A stretch of DNA of 25,393 bases from an uncultured Burkholderiales bacterium (GCA_943908475.1 CALTTG010000046.1:1-25393); one strand, 5' to 3'; positions 7,707-15,161 are shown, counted from the first letter of the stretch. Made by a program: numbers and translations. Notes: generated by a model from the sequence alone, not told the origin.

Positions 7707-7740
7707 AAACCCGCCTGACCCGTGTCTGGCGGGTTTTTTC
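7707..7740 (+). terminator. Intrinsic terminator of the alpha operon
   Basis: AAACCCGCC (7707-7715) pairs with GGCGGGTTT (7728-7736) around a 12-nt loop. The stem runs directly into a T tract interrupted by one C (TTTTTTCTTTTTC). It sits 26 nt after the rplQ stop codon. Confidence 0.85.
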
Positions 7741-7781
7741 TTTTTCGGTGCACACAACTGGCGCAAGTGCGGGATCTGTGC

Positions 7782-7787
7782 CATAAT
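7782..7787 (+). promoter_or_regulatory. -10 element of the initiator tRNA unit
   Basis: CATAAT lies 13 nt before the first tRNA-fMet gene, the right distance for a transcript starting just before the mature 5' end. The sequence 17 nt upstream (TGGCGC) is a poor -35 match, so only the -10 is called. Confidence 0.45.
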
Positions 7788-7800
7788 CTAAGTCTTCCGT

Positions 7801-7877
<77 letters not shown>

Positions 7878-7956
7878 AAAGAATTTGGAACGAACGTGGT
7901 CTCACGATGCGTTTGTTCGGATCGGCGCCGAGTCGGTCCACGTGTCAGAAAACTGG

Positions 7957-8033
<77 letters not shown>

Positions 8034-8050
8034 ATGCAGCGATGCATGCA

Positions 8051-8074
8051 AAAGCCACTTCGGTGGCTTTTTTT
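8051..8074 (+). terminator. Intrinsic terminator after the tRNA-fMet pair
   Basis: AAAGCCAC, tetraloop TTCG, GTGGCTTT form an 8-bp stem followed by TTTT (seven T in a row in total). It begins 18 nt after the second tRNA and ends the tRNA transcript. Confidence 0.9.
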
Positions 8075-8192
8075 GCGCCTGACGGGGCTGCGTCCTCGGT
8101 CTGCGCCTCGTCCGGGTGGTGGGCTCACCGCTGGGGCGTTGTGGGAGGGGAAAGCCCCCAGTGCGTGGCGCTGAGCACAGCGTCCTCCGCGC

Positions 8193-8198
8193 TACAAT
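8193..8198 (+). promoter_or_regulatory. Putative -10 box for ilvE
   Basis: TACAAT lies 52 nt before the ilvE start codon. No clear -35 is seen at 17 nt spacing. Similar TACAAT boxes recur elsewhere in this window (at the purU/sigma intergenic region). Confidence 0.35.
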
Positions 8199-8250
8199 CA
8201 AAGGTTGTTGAGCGCCCGCGGAGTGGCGCACCCCCTTGAGAGGATTTCCC

Positions 8251-9177
8251 ATGTCGATGGACGATCGTGACGGCAAGATCTGGATGGACGGCCAGATGGT
8301 GGAGTGGCGAGATGCCAAGGTCCACGTGCTGACGCATACCCTGCACTATGGCTGCGGCGCTTTTGAAGGCGTTCGTGCCTATAACACCGTCAACGGTCCG
8401 GCCATTTTCCGTTTGCGCGAGCACACCGAGCGGCTGTTCAACAGCGCCAAGATCTTGCGCATGCCCATGCCCTTCAGCCTCGAAGAGGTGATGCAGGCGC
8501 AGGTGGATGTGGTCAAGGCCAACAACCTGGAAAGCGGTTACATCCGTCCCCTGGTGTGGCTGGGTTCCGAGAAGCTGGGTGTGAGTCCCAAGGGTGCCAA
8601 GGTGCACCTGATGGTGGCCGCCTGGACTTGGGGGGCTTACCTCGGTGAGGAGGGCATGAAGCGCGGCATTCGCGTCAAAACGTCCAGCTACACCCGTCAC
8701 CACGTCAACATCACCATGACGCAGGCCAAGGCGGTGAGCAACTACACCAACTCCATCCTGGCCAACATGGAAGCCACCGACGATGGCTACGACGAGGCCA
8801 TGTTGCTCGACAGCGCTGGCTTCGTGTCCGAAGGCGCCGGGGAGAACCTGTTCATCATCAAGAACGGCGTGATTTACACGCCTGACTTGTCGGCCGGTGC
8901 GCTCAACGGCATCACCCGCAACACGATTTTCGCGATCGCCAAGGACATGGGTCTGGAGATCAAGGAAAAGCGCATCACCCGTGATGAGGTCTACATTTGC
9001 GATGAGGCCTTCTTCACCGGCACCGCGGCAGAAGTGACGCCAATTCGTGAACTCGATCGCATCGAGATCGGTCGCGGCTACCGTGGCCCGATCACTGAGA
9101 AGATCCAGGCAGCGTTTTTTGACATCGTCAATGGACGCAATCCCAAGTACGCCGAGTGGCTGACCAAGGTGGAGTGA
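8251..9177 (+). CDS. ilvE: Branched-chain amino acid aminotransferase
   Basis: This PLP-dependent class IV aminotransferase catalyses the last step of Ile, Val and Leu synthesis, using 2-oxoglutarate/glutamate, and is cytosolic. The 308 aa product has LHYGCGAFEGVRAY near the N-terminus. The PLP lysine is K160 in MTQAKAVSNY, and the cofactor-binding segment is SEGAGENLF. The length matches E. coli IlvE (309). The start at 8251 is chosen over an in-frame TTG 15 nt upstream because GAGAGGA lies 7 nt before this ATG. The small zinc-finger gene follows 2 nt after the stop, so the two are likely co-transcribed. Confidence 0.96.
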   Translation: MSMDDRDGKIWMDGQMVEWRDAKVHVLTHTLHYGCGAFEGVRAYNTVNGPAIFRLREHTERLFNSAKILRMPMPFSLEEVMQAQVDVVKANNLESGYIRPLVWLGSEKLGVSPKGAKVHLMVAAWTWGAYLGEEGMKRGIRVKTSSYTRHHVNITMTQAKAVSNYTNSILANMEATDDGYDEAMLLDSAGFVSEGAGENLFIIKNGVIYTPDLSAGALNGITRNTIFAIAKDMGLEIKEKRITRDEVYICDEAFFTGTAAEVTPIRELDRIEIGRGYRGPITEKIQAAFFDIVNGRNPKYAEWLTKVE

Positions 9178-9179
9178 TC

Positions 9180-9392
9180 ATGAGCGCAGGCAATGGCAAC
9201 AGCAAGCCCGTCGAGGTGACGGCTGCCGATGTGCAGGGCGGTGGCGTGGTGTTCTGTCCGAACCCCAAGCAGGCCTTGTGGAGCAACCACCCTCGGGTGT
9301 TCATCGATGTGGCCAAGAGCGGCGAAGGCCGTTGCCCATACTGCGGCACGGTCTACAAGCTCAAAGACGGCGAGCATTTGCATCACCATTGA
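9180..9392 (+). CDS. CHCC-type zinc-finger domain protein
   Basis: The product is 70 aa and carries the zf-CHCC arrangement of the family related to the mitochondrial complex I subunit NDUFS6. The ligands are Cys26, His37, Cys52 and Cys55 (last pair in RCPYCGTVYKL), with FCPNPKQALWSNHPRVFID between the first two. The start ATG at 9180 lies 2 nt after the ilvE stop, so translation is probably coupled. The family's exact bacterial role is not settled. The placement behind ilvE is, as far as I recall, common in Burkholderiales. An intrinsic terminator follows. Confidence 0.9.
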   Translation: MSAGNGNSKPVEVTAADVQGGGVVFCPNPKQALWSNHPRVFIDVAKSGEGRCPYCGTVYKLKDGEHLHHH

Positions 9393-9424
9393 GGCAGGCC
9401 CGTCCGGGCGATGCGCCATTTCAG

Positions 9425-9448
9425 AAGCCCGCGATTCGCGGGCTTTTT
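9425..9448 (+). terminator. Intrinsic terminator of the ilvE unit
   Basis: AGCCCGCG (9426-9433), loop ATT, CGCGGGCT (9437-9444) and a following TTTT form a standard terminator. It also stands between the convergent zinc-finger gene and the minus-strand anti-sigma gene, whose stop is at 9470. Confidence 0.88.
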
Positions 9449-9469
9449 CACATTCGGGCGTCACCAGCC

Positions 9470-10174
9470 TCAGAGCTGGAGTTTGCCCACCGAAATGACC
9501 GGGCCCGTGGGGGCGCCAGTGGGGGAGCCGCCCTGTGGTTCGACGCTGACGGCAAAGCCCCCGGTGCCCTCCAGCAACGCTCCGCGCAGGACGGTGGTGT
9601 CGCGCTCGCCTGAGATCAGACCCAGCGAACGAGGTGCGCTGCCATCGACGGGCAGGGCCCACAACTCCAAGGCTTGCTGGGCGGTGACGCGTGCGCCATT
9701 CAAGGGCTTGAGCACGAGGCTTTGTCCATCGGCGCTGACACTGGCCACGAATTGCGCGGCCTGACCGAGTGCGGCATGTTTCAGGGCAGGGTCGGTGGCG
9801 CTGAGCACCACGACCACCGGCGGTTGGCTCGGTCCGGGCTGGCGCACGATGCCCACCCCCAAGACGGCCACCAGGGCGGTGGCGGTCAGGCCCTGCCACA
9901 ACGCAAGGCGCTGCCACCAAGGGCCGGGCGCGGGGGCGGCTGGGGCAGGGAAAAGGCGTTGTTCGATGCCCTGCCACACCGCAGGGCTGGGGGACTCGGG
10001 CGGCAGGTCGGCGGCCAGCACATGGAGGCGCTCTTGCCATGCGTGGACCTGTTGTCGCAAGGCAGGATGGGCCGGCAGAAGGGCCTCGAAGCGTCGGCGG
10101 GCCGGGCCTCGCAAGGTGCCCAACACGTAGTCGGCAGCCAGGCGATCGGCGAGTGGGGGGCGGCTGTAGTCCAT
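9470..10174 (-). CDS. RskA-like anti-sigma factor
   Basis: This is a single-pass inner-membrane anti-sigma factor expected to hold the adjacent sigma factor inactive. The cytoplasmic N-terminus (RLAADYVLGTLRGPARRRFE) is typical of proteobacterial RskA-type proteins. A proline-rich linker is followed by a membrane span at about residues 91-111. The periplasmic RskA domain contains QALELWALPVDGSAPRSLG. It is 234 aa long. The start at 10174 gives a protein beginning MDYSRPPLADR and lies 2 nt after the sigma stop at 10177, so translational coupling is likely. A longer in-frame extension upstream overlaps the sigma gene and is rejected. No zinc-ligand HXXXCXXC motif is seen. Confidence 0.85.
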   Translation of the reverse strand: MDYSRPPLADRLAADYVLGTLRGPARRRFEALLPAHPALRQQVHAWQERLHVLAADLPPESPSPAVWQGIEQRLFPAPAAPAPGPWWQRLALWQGLTATALVAVLGVGIVRQPGPSQPPVVVVLSATDPALKHAALGQAAQFVASVSADGQSLVLKPLNGARVTAQQALELWALPVDGSAPRSLGLISGERDTTVLRGALLEGTGGFAVSVEPQGGSPTGAPTGPVISVGKLQL

Positions 10175-10176
10175 GG

Positions 10177-10776
10177 TCAGTTCAAGGCCACAGCGGCCCG
10201 CTCCAGACAGGCTTTGAGACTCTGCATCCCACGACGAACCCAGCTTTTGATGGTGCCCAATGGATGTCCCATCTGCTCGGCCACCTCGCTGTGAGACAGC
10301 CCCTGGTAGTAAGCCAGTGCGAGGCTGCATTTCTGCTCGGCGGTGAGGCTCTGCATGCACTGGTCGAGCGCTCGGGCGCGTGTGGCCAGGGCCAGTTGCT
10401 CCAGGGGGCCGGGGGCATCGTCGGGCACGTGATCCAGCATGTCGTCTCCATCGTCATCGTCGGTGCCGCGTGCCGTGCTGGAGAGGGTGTCTGGACTGGA
10501 CGCCTTCCTTCGCAAGCTGTCAATGGCCCGGTGTCGAGCGATGCTGATCAACCAGGTCGAAGGCTGACTCAAGGCGGGATTGAAGCTGTGCGCGGCACGC
10601 CAGACGTTGATGTACACCTCTTGCAGCACCTCTTCGGCTTGGGCTCTGTCCTGTTGAATACGCAAGACCACGGCCAGCAGATGCGCGCTGGTGCAGCGGT
10701 AAAGCGTGTCAAATGCCGCACGATCGCCGAGGGCGACACGACTGAGCAGGTGGGGGAGTTCGGCAGGGTGCCGCAT
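10177..10776 (-). CDS. ECF-type RNA polymerase sigma factor
   Basis: This group IV sigma factor pairs with the anti-sigma factor encoded just downstream. Region 2 is visible in the segment with LQEVYINVWRAAHSF and STWLISIARHRAIDSLRR. Region 4 is the C-terminal helix-turn-helix with LAYYQGLSHSEVAEQM and LGTIKSWVRRGMQSLK. From ATG 10776 it is 199 aa, normal for the family. Other in-frame starts are 10806 and 10848. The 10806 ATG overlaps a TACAAT -10-like box and has no Shine-Dalgarno sequence, so 10776 is preferred without certainty. The pair resembles the SigK/RskA layout known to answer envelope or oxidative stress; the inducer here is unknown. Confidence 0.85.
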   Translation of the reverse strand: MRHPAELPHLLSRVALGDRAAFDTLYRCTSAHLLAVVLRIQQDRAQAEEVLQEVYINVWRAAHSFNPALSQPSTWLISIARHRAIDSLRRKASSPDTLSSTARGTDDDDGDDMLDHVPDDAPGPLEQLALATRARALDQCMQSLTAEQKCSLALAYYQGLSHSEVAEQMGHPLGTIKSWVRRGMQSLKACLERAAVALN

Positions 10777-10800
10777 GTCGTAGGGCGGGTGATGGGGTGG

Positions 10801-10880
10801 CGCCATTGTAGGAAACCGGCCGCCCCCTGTGTGATGTCCCTTTGACATGCCCTTGAAAAGGCGGCACACCTACAATGGCG
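10801..10880. promoter_or_regulatory. Divergent sigma/purU promoter region with inverted CTACAATGGCG boxes
   Basis: The + strand reads CCTACAATGGCG at 10869-10880, upstream of purU. The minus strand reads the same 12 bases from 10812 down to 10801, upstream of the sigma gene. The TACAAT cores look like facing -10 boxes. On the purU side a TTGACA at 10842-10847 is 23 nt from its TACAAT, and on the other side GGGACA is 24 nt away. Both spacings are long for sigma-70, so the -35 assignments are uncertain. Confidence 0.4.
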
Positions 10881-10885
10881 AGATC

Positions 10886-11770
10886 ATGAAGATCACTCGA
10901 GATTTCGTTCTGACGCTGTCGTGCCCGGATGCCAAGGGCATCGTGCATGCGGTTTCGGGCCTGCTGTACCAGGCCGGTTGCAACATCATCGACTCTCAGC
11001 AGTTTGGTGACGTGGTGTGCGAGGACAGCACGGGCTTGTTCTTCATGCGGGTGCACTTTGACGCGCCCGAGCACTTGGCCGACGTGCCGACGCTTGAGAA
11101 GTTGTTCAGCCACGTGAGGGCCCAGTTTCAGATGCAGGCCACCATCCGCAGCTTGACGACCAAGCCCCGGGTGCTGGTGATGGTCAGCAAACATGGCCAT
11201 TGCCTCAACGACCTGTTGTTCCGGTGGCGCTCGGGATGGCTGGACATCGAGATTCCAGCCATCGTGTCGAACCACCCAGATTTCGCCGAACTGGCCGCCA
11301 GCTACGGCATCCCGTTTCACCACTTGCCCCTGCCCACGGGATCGTCGGCCGAGGTCAAACGCGAGCAGGAGCGGCAGGTCGAGGCATTGGTCGACGCCCA
11401 CCAGATCGACCTGGTGGTGCTCGCACGGTACATGCAGATCTTGTCGCAAGAGTTTTGCGGCTTCCTCAAGGGCCGTGCCATCAACATCCACCACAGCTTC
11501 CTGCCCAGCTTCAAGGGGGCCAAGCCGTACTACCAGGCGCATGACCGTGGCGTCAAACTGATCGGTGCCACCGCACATTACGTGACGGCCGACCTCGACG
11601 AAGGGCCCATCATCGAGCAGGACGTTCAGCGCGTGGACCACACCTTGAGTCCTGAAGATTTCACCGCGGTGGGGCGCGATGTGGAATGCATCGTGCTGGC
11701 GCGTGCCGTGAAGTGGCACACGGAACATCGCGTGCTGATGAACGGTCACAAGACCGTGGTGTTTCGCTGA
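10886..11770 (+). CDS. purU: Formyltetrahydrofolate deformylase
   Basis: PurU hydrolyses 10-formyl-tetrahydrofolate to formate and tetrahydrofolate, supplying formate for PurT and balancing one-carbon pools in the cytosol. The 294 aa product has an N-terminal ACT regulatory domain (about 7-85, LSCPDAKGIVHAVSGLLYQA). The C-terminal formyltransferase fold carries the catalytic Asn200 and His202 in INIHHSFLPSFKG and Asp238 in YVTADLDEGPII. E. coli PurU is 280 aa. The start at 10886 (MKITRDFVL) aligns with the ACT domain. If the TACAAT at 10871 is the -10, the transcript would be nearly leaderless. The SnoaL-like gene follows after 7 nt. Confidence 0.95.
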   Translation: MKITRDFVLTLSCPDAKGIVHAVSGLLYQAGCNIIDSQQFGDVVCEDSTGLFFMRVHFDAPEHLADVPTLEKLFSHVRAQFQMQATIRSLTTKPRVLVMVSKHGHCLNDLLFRWRSGWLDIEIPAIVSNHPDFAELAASYGIPFHHLPLPTGSSAEVKREQERQVEALVDAHQIDLVVLARYMQILSQEFCGFLKGRAINIHHSFLPSFKGAKPYYQAHDRGVKLIGATAHYVTADLDEGPIIEQDVQRVDHTLSPEDFTAVGRDVECIVLARAVKWHTEHRVLMNGHKTVVFR

Positions 11771-11777
11771 GGCCGCC

Positions 11778-12233
11778 ATGGCAGACGCGCGATCTCGCTC
11801 GCCCCAAGCCGTGCTGATGGGGTCGGCCGAGGACACGGAGGCGGCCTTTTACGAGGCCATGCAGCAAGGCGATGTCGACCGCCTGATGTCGCTGTGGGCC
11901 GAAGATGACGATGTTGCTTGCGTGCACCCTGGCGGGCCCCGCCTGATCGGGTTGGGGGCCATCCGTGCGGCGTTCGAGGCCGTGCTCTCGGCGGGTGGGG
12001 TGAGCGTGACCCCTGTGAGCACCCGTTGCCTGGAGAGCGGCACCTGTGCCGTTCATCACGTGCTGGAGAAGGTCGAAGCCATGACCAGCGAAGGGCTGAA
12101 GACGGCGCATGTGCTGGCCACCAATGTGTACCTCCGCACCGGGCGAGGATGGCGGATGGTGGCCCATCACGCCAGTCCGGGGCAGGCCGATGACATGCTC
12201 GAGATGATCGAGGCCGGACCGGTGCTGCATTGA
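11778..12233 (+). CDS. SnoaL/NTF2-like protein
   Basis: The product is 151 aa with a cone-shaped alpha+beta NTF2-like fold predicted from the pattern: an N-terminal helix (EDTEAAFYEAMQQGDVDRLM), WAEDDDVACVHPGGPRLIG, and a C-terminal sheet ending GWRMVAHHASP. Proteins of this kind in proteobacteria are annotated as SnoaL-like or nuclear transport factor 2 and have no settled substrate. Its stop codon overlaps the next start (TGATG), so it is probably co-translated with the hydrolase gene. The function is unknown, and the position in a purU operon does not by itself imply a folate role. Confidence 0.85.
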   Translation: MADARSRSPQAVLMGSAEDTEAAFYEAMQQGDVDRLMSLWAEDDDVACVHPGGPRLIGLGAIRAAFEAVLSAGGVSVTPVSTRCLESGTCAVHHVLEKVEAMTSEGLKTAHVLATNVYLRTGRGWRMVAHHASPGQADDMLEMIEAGPVLH

Positions 12234-13234
12234 TGGACATTTTCTCGTCGACGCCCCCCTGGTGGCTCGATTGGCCGGGGGCTTGGGGCGGCAACCTGCA
12301 AACCATCTGGCCGGCGCGTCTGTCGCACCATTGGCTGCAGGACTTGCCAAGCCGGGTCGGGCGCCGCCAACGGGTGACCACGCCCGACCAGGACTTCATC
12401 GATTTCGATTGGTTGGTGGACCCACCGAATCCCACCTCCAGGGTGCTGGTGGTCTTTCACGGTTTGGAGGGTTCGTCGGCCAGTCACTATGCCCAGGCGT
12501 TGGCCCATGCCGCCAGTGCGCTGGGCTGGGGGTGTGTGGTGCCCCATTTTCGTGGCTGCTCGGGCGAGTTGAACCTGGCGCCGCGGGCGTATCACAGTGG
12601 CGATTTCGAAGAGGTGGACTGGATGTTGCGCCAAGTGGCGGCCGCCCATCCTCAAGGTTCTCGTGTGGCGGTGGGCATTTCTCTGGGAGGCAATGCATTG
12701 CTGCGGTGGGCCCAGGAGGTGGGACATGAGGGGGCCCGACTGGTTCATGCGGTGGCGTCGGTGTGCGCCCCCTTGGACCTCGCAGCGGCTGGGCAGGCGT
12801 TGGGCGTGGGATTCAACCGGTGGGTGTACACGCGGATGTTCCTGTCGACCATGAAGCCCAAGATGTTGGCTCGCCTGGCCCAGCATCCGGGGTTCATCGA
12901 CGAGCGCGCCCTGCGGGCATCGCGGGATCTCCATGCGTACGACAATGCCGTGACGGCACCGCTGCACGGCTTTGCCAACACGGAAGACTACTGGGCCCGG
13001 TGTTCGGCAGGGCCTCGGCTGGGCGGGCTGCACGGCGTACCGACCTTGGTGCTCAATGCCTTGAACGATCCGTTCGTGCCCGCCGACAGTTTGCCCCGTG
13101 CGGGCCAGGTGAGCCCCTGGGTCACCTTGTGGCAACCGCCCACCGGAGGGCATGTGGGTTTTCCTTCAGGTGCTTGGCCTGGCCACGTGGCCCTGATGCC
13201 CTTGGCCGTGACCGACTGGTTGAAACAACACTGA
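12233..13234 (+). CDS. YheT-like alpha/beta hydrolase
   Basis: This is a serine hydrolase of the YheT/ABHD family, predicted esterase-like, with unknown natural substrate. The oxyanion-loop segment VVFHGLEGSS is at about 74-82 and the strand PHFRGCSGELN follows. The nucleophile elbow is GISLGGN with Ser150. The acid is probably Asp279 in LNALNDPFVP and the base His307 in GGHVGF. The length of 333 aa is normal for YheT (about 320-340). The ATG at 12233 overlaps the preceding stop codon, and a TTG one codon earlier is not needed. The DUF2946-like gene follows after 16 nt. Confidence 0.92.
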   Translation: MDIFSSTPPWWLDWPGAWGGNLQTIWPARLSHHWLQDLPSRVGRRQRVTTPDQDFIDFDWLVDPPNPTSRVLVVFHGLEGSSASHYAQALAHAASALGWGCVVPHFRGCSGELNLAPRAYHSGDFEEVDWMLRQVAAAHPQGSRVAVGISLGGNALLRWAQEVGHEGARLVHAVASVCAPLDLAAAGQALGVGFNRWVYTRMFLSTMKPKMLARLAQHPGFIDERALRASRDLHAYDNAVTAPLHGFANTEDYWARCSAGPRLGGLHGVPTLVLNALNDPFVPADSLPRAGQVSPWVTLWQPPTGGHVGFPSGAWPGHVALMPLAVTDWLKQH

Positions 13235-13250
13235 CCGGAGAAACTGGACC

Positions 13251-13805
13251 ATGGACGACATCGTCAAAGCCGCGTTGAAGAAATGGCCCAACGTGCCCCA
13301 TTGCCACGATTGGCTGGCCTTGGATGCCCGGGGCGATTGGTACTTGCGCGACGAGCCCACGCAAGCGGCGGGGCCGTTCCCCGCGGTCAAGGGCAGCCGG
13401 GTGCTGCACGACAAGCTCAAAGAGTTCATTGGCCGCAACTACGAGCACGACGAGGCCGGGCAGTGGTTCTTTCAGAACGGCCCGCAACGGGTGTATGTCT
13501 GGCTGGAGGCCGCGCCCTGGGTGTTGGGCATTCAGGCGTCAGCGTCGGCGCCTGGGGGCCACCTGATCGAGACGCACACCGGTTTGCCGGTCAGTCAGGT
13601 TCAAGGCACTTGGCTGGACGAAGAGGGCCGATTGTTTCTGGGCACCGAGCATGGCTTGGGCGTGGTGCGTTCGATGGACATGGTCCGTGCCGTGGATGCG
13701 ATGGAGACCATGGCCTGGTCGCCTCAAGACACCACGTTCGCGGCGCTCTTGGCCCATCACGGGGTGGTGCTGCGCCCATCACCTGCGGACAAGCCGCAGC
13801 CATGA
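13251..13805 (+). CDS. DUF2946-like conserved hypothetical protein
   Basis: The product is 184 aa, soluble, with aromatic-rich segments such as NVPHCHDWLALDARGDWYLR and WFFQNGPQRVYVWLEAAPWV. I recall similar proteins from Burkholderiales annotated as DUF2946 family, but I cannot confirm the assignment. Function is unknown. GGAG lies upstream of the ATG, and the gene is the last of the purU-SnoaL-YheT run. The C-terminal half (residues 110-184) is less conserved in appearance and ends with SPADKPQP. A bidirectional terminator follows immediately. Confidence 0.75.
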   Translation: MDDIVKAALKKWPNVPHCHDWLALDARGDWYLRDEPTQAAGPFPAVKGSRVLHDKLKEFIGRNYEHDEAGQWFFQNGPQRVYVWLEAAPWVLGIQASASAPGGHLIETHTGLPVSQVQGTWLDEEGRLFLGTEHGLGVVRSMDMVRAVDAMETMAWSPQDTTFAALLAHHGVVLRPSPADKPQP

Positions 13806-13806
13806 A

Positions 13807-13831
13807 AAATGCCGGTCAGTGACCGGCATTT
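13807..13831. terminator. Bidirectional terminator
   Basis: AAATGCCGGTC (13807-13817) and its exact complement GACCGGCATTT (13821-13831) form an 11-bp stem with a 3-nt loop. It lies between the convergent DUF2946-like gene and the cytochrome gene. On the minus strand the stem is followed by five T, so it works best for the cytochrome transcript. Confidence 0.85.
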
Positions 13832-13875
13832 GGCGTGGTGTGTCAGGCTCATCCAGTTTGGTGAGCCTGTCGCTT

Positions 13876-14409
13876 TCACTGGGGTGCGCTGGCCGCGTCT
13901 GCAGCAGCCACCACGGGGGGCTCCACGAACTTGGCGCCACCGGCGTTGGCCATGTAAGCGGCCGCGCGGGTGATTTCGATGTCAGCGAACTCACCACCAC
14001 CTTGGGGCGGCATGGCGTTGAAGCCTTTCATGGCGTGGGTCGCCAGGGTGTCGAGGCCCTGACCAATGCGACCACCCCAGGCGGCAGCGTCACCGAACTT
14101 GGGCGAGCCCAGGGCGCCGGCGTCGTGGCAAGACGCGCATTGGGCCTTGTAGACCTCTTCGCCCTTGCGCGAGCCCGCAGCCACGGTGGCCGCCTTCACT
14201 TGCACCGCAGCGACCGGCATGATGCGCTGGGCCACCGCTTCGGGCGCGAGGGCATTGCTGCCGGCACCTTCCTTGGCGACGGAGTTCACGTAGTTGACCA
14301 ACAGGGCAATGATGGCAACCGGCACCACAAACGCCAGCACGATGGCCAGCATCAACTGCTGGGGTGTCTGGATGGGGCCGTCGTCGTGGGATTGGGGCGC
14401 TTGGCTCAT
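13876..14409 (-). CDS. Membrane-anchored cytochrome c5 family protein
   Basis: This is a class I c-type cytochrome with one covalently bound heme, expected on the periplasmic side as an electron carrier to a terminal oxidase. An uncleaved N-terminal membrane anchor spans about residues 19-41 (LMLAIVLAFVVPVAIIALLV). The heme motif is Cys91-Ala-Ser-Cys94-His95. The likely axial methionine is Met133 in FNAMPPQGGGEFAD. The C-terminus is Ala/Pro-rich. At 177 aa it is typical of the betaproteobacterial cytochrome c5-type proteins. It is monocistronic here, running away from tRNA-Arg. Confidence 0.9.
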   Translation of the reverse strand: MSQAPQSHDDGPIQTPQQLMLAIVLAFVVPVAIIALLVNYVNSVAKEGAGSNALAPEAVAQRIMPVAAVQVKAATVAAGSRKGEEVYKAQCASCHDAGALGSPKFGDAAAWGGRIGQGLDTLATHAMKGFNAMPPQGGGEFADIEITRAAAYMANAGGAKFVEPPVVAAADAASAPQ

Positions 14410-14547
14410 GAAGTCCTCGGATGAACGATGGGCAGATGGATCAATCGCGAGATTATAAAACCCTTGTGGCCATGGGTAAATGAGCCAATTGAGGAGCCAT
14501 TTGGATCAACGTGGCACGGGCGGCACGGGATGGGGTGGGCTCGCTGC

Positions 14548-14553
14548 TAGAAT
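14548..14553 (+). promoter_or_regulatory. -10 element of tRNA-Arg
   Basis: TAGAAT lies 10 nt before the mature tRNA 5' end, as expected for a tRNA promoter. No good -35 is present at normal spacing. Confidence 0.45.
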
Positions 14554-14563
14554 GCACAGCGCT

Positions 14564-14639
14564 GCGCCCGTAGCTCAATGGATAGAGTACTGCCCTCCGA
14601 AGGCAGGGGTTGCTGGTTCGATCCCAGCCGGGCGCGCCA
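14564..14639 (+). tRNA. tRNA-Arg (CCG)
   Basis: This is a 76-nt tRNA with encoded CCA. The acceptor arms GCGCCCG and CGGGCGC pair fully, with discriminator G. The anticodon stem CTGCC/GGCAG encloses loop CTCCGAA, giving anticodon CCG for CGG codons. The T arm has GGTTCGATCC. A GGGGC-AAACA-GCCCC hairpin at 14651-14665 may end the transcript. tRNA genes are common integration targets, and atypical repeats begin 40 nt downstream. Confidence 0.97.
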
Positions 14640-14678
14640 CTCTGTGGCCTGGGGCAAACAGCCCCCGCAGCTGTGAAG

Positions 14679-14746
14679 TAAGGCATTAAATGGCGAGAAC
14701 GCCACGTAATGCCTTATCGCAAGTTGAGCCACGAATTGCCTTATCC
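14679..14746. repeat. 38-bp interrupted palindrome plus third half-site
   Basis: TAAGGCATTA (14679-14688) and its exact complement TAATGCCTTA (14707-14716) enclose an inner 5-bp stem TGGCG/CGCCA around loop AGAA. A direct repeat of the right arm, GCCACGAATTGCCTTATCC (14728-14746), matches GCCACGTAATGCCTTATCG (14701-14719) at 16 of 19 positions, with a 27-bp period. Three copies of one recognition word, one inverted, suggest protein-binding sites such as recombinase arms or a repressor array. No recombinase is encoded nearby. Confidence 0.7.
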
Positions 14747-14887
14747 GGCCCTCTGAGGGGGCAACGCTGGGGACGGAGCGGTCAATCCGTCGTGTTCCGT
14801 AGACACAGTCCAGCGAAGGTCATGGCTGCCACGAGGCCCAAGTCTCCCCCCCGTCCCCGCCGCATCACTGGCAAAGAGGACGACTTC

Positions 14888-15154
14888 ATGGCGGATGAGG
14901 CTCGGCAGGTTCTCCGGGCCGAGATGGTTCGCCGGGGATACAGCTTCAAGATGTTGGCGGAAGCCCTTGCCGAGCAGCAGGGGGGCGGGCCCATCGAGTC
15001 GGTTCAGTCTTTGACGAACAAGGTGAACCGGGGGCGGTTCTCTTTCGCGTTCTTCTTGCGGGCGGCCCGGGCGATGGGCGTCTCGTCACTGGAGTTGAGT
15101 GTTGGCTGTCCACCTGCAACGGACACGTCATTGGCGAAGCAAGTACAGGCCTGA
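14888..15154 (+). CDS. DUF6471-like small DNA-binding protein
   Basis: The product is 88 aa with a helix-turn-helix-like layout: EARQVLRAEMVRRGYSFKML, then ALAEQQGGGPIESVQSLTNK and VNRGRFSFAFFLRAARAMGV. I recall this pattern as the DUF6471 family, small proteins often seen in accessory regions. The start at 14888 is chosen because AGAGGA (14875-14880) lies 7 nt upstream. In-frame ATGs at 14690 and 14821 would add a basic, unconserved-looking N-terminus, and the 14690 start would lie inside the palindrome. Its stop is only 7 nt from the convergent MCP stop. It may bind the repeats upstream, which is speculation. Confidence 0.65.
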   Translation: MADEARQVLRAEMVRRGYSFKMLAEALAEQQGGGPIESVQSLTNKVNRGRFSFAFFLRAARAMGVSSLELSVGCPPATDTSLAKQVQA

Positions 15155-15161
15155 GGCCAAA

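Noticed and set aside
14564..14639. tRNA-Arg 3' end as attL of an integrase-type island
   Set aside because: No integrase and no repeat of the tRNA 3' end were seen in the window, so only the nearby palindrome is reported.
14453..14732. Minus-strand ORFs over tRNA-Arg (SNQQPLPSEGSTLSIELRAQ and similar)
   Set aside because: They are antisense translations of the tRNA-Arg gene.
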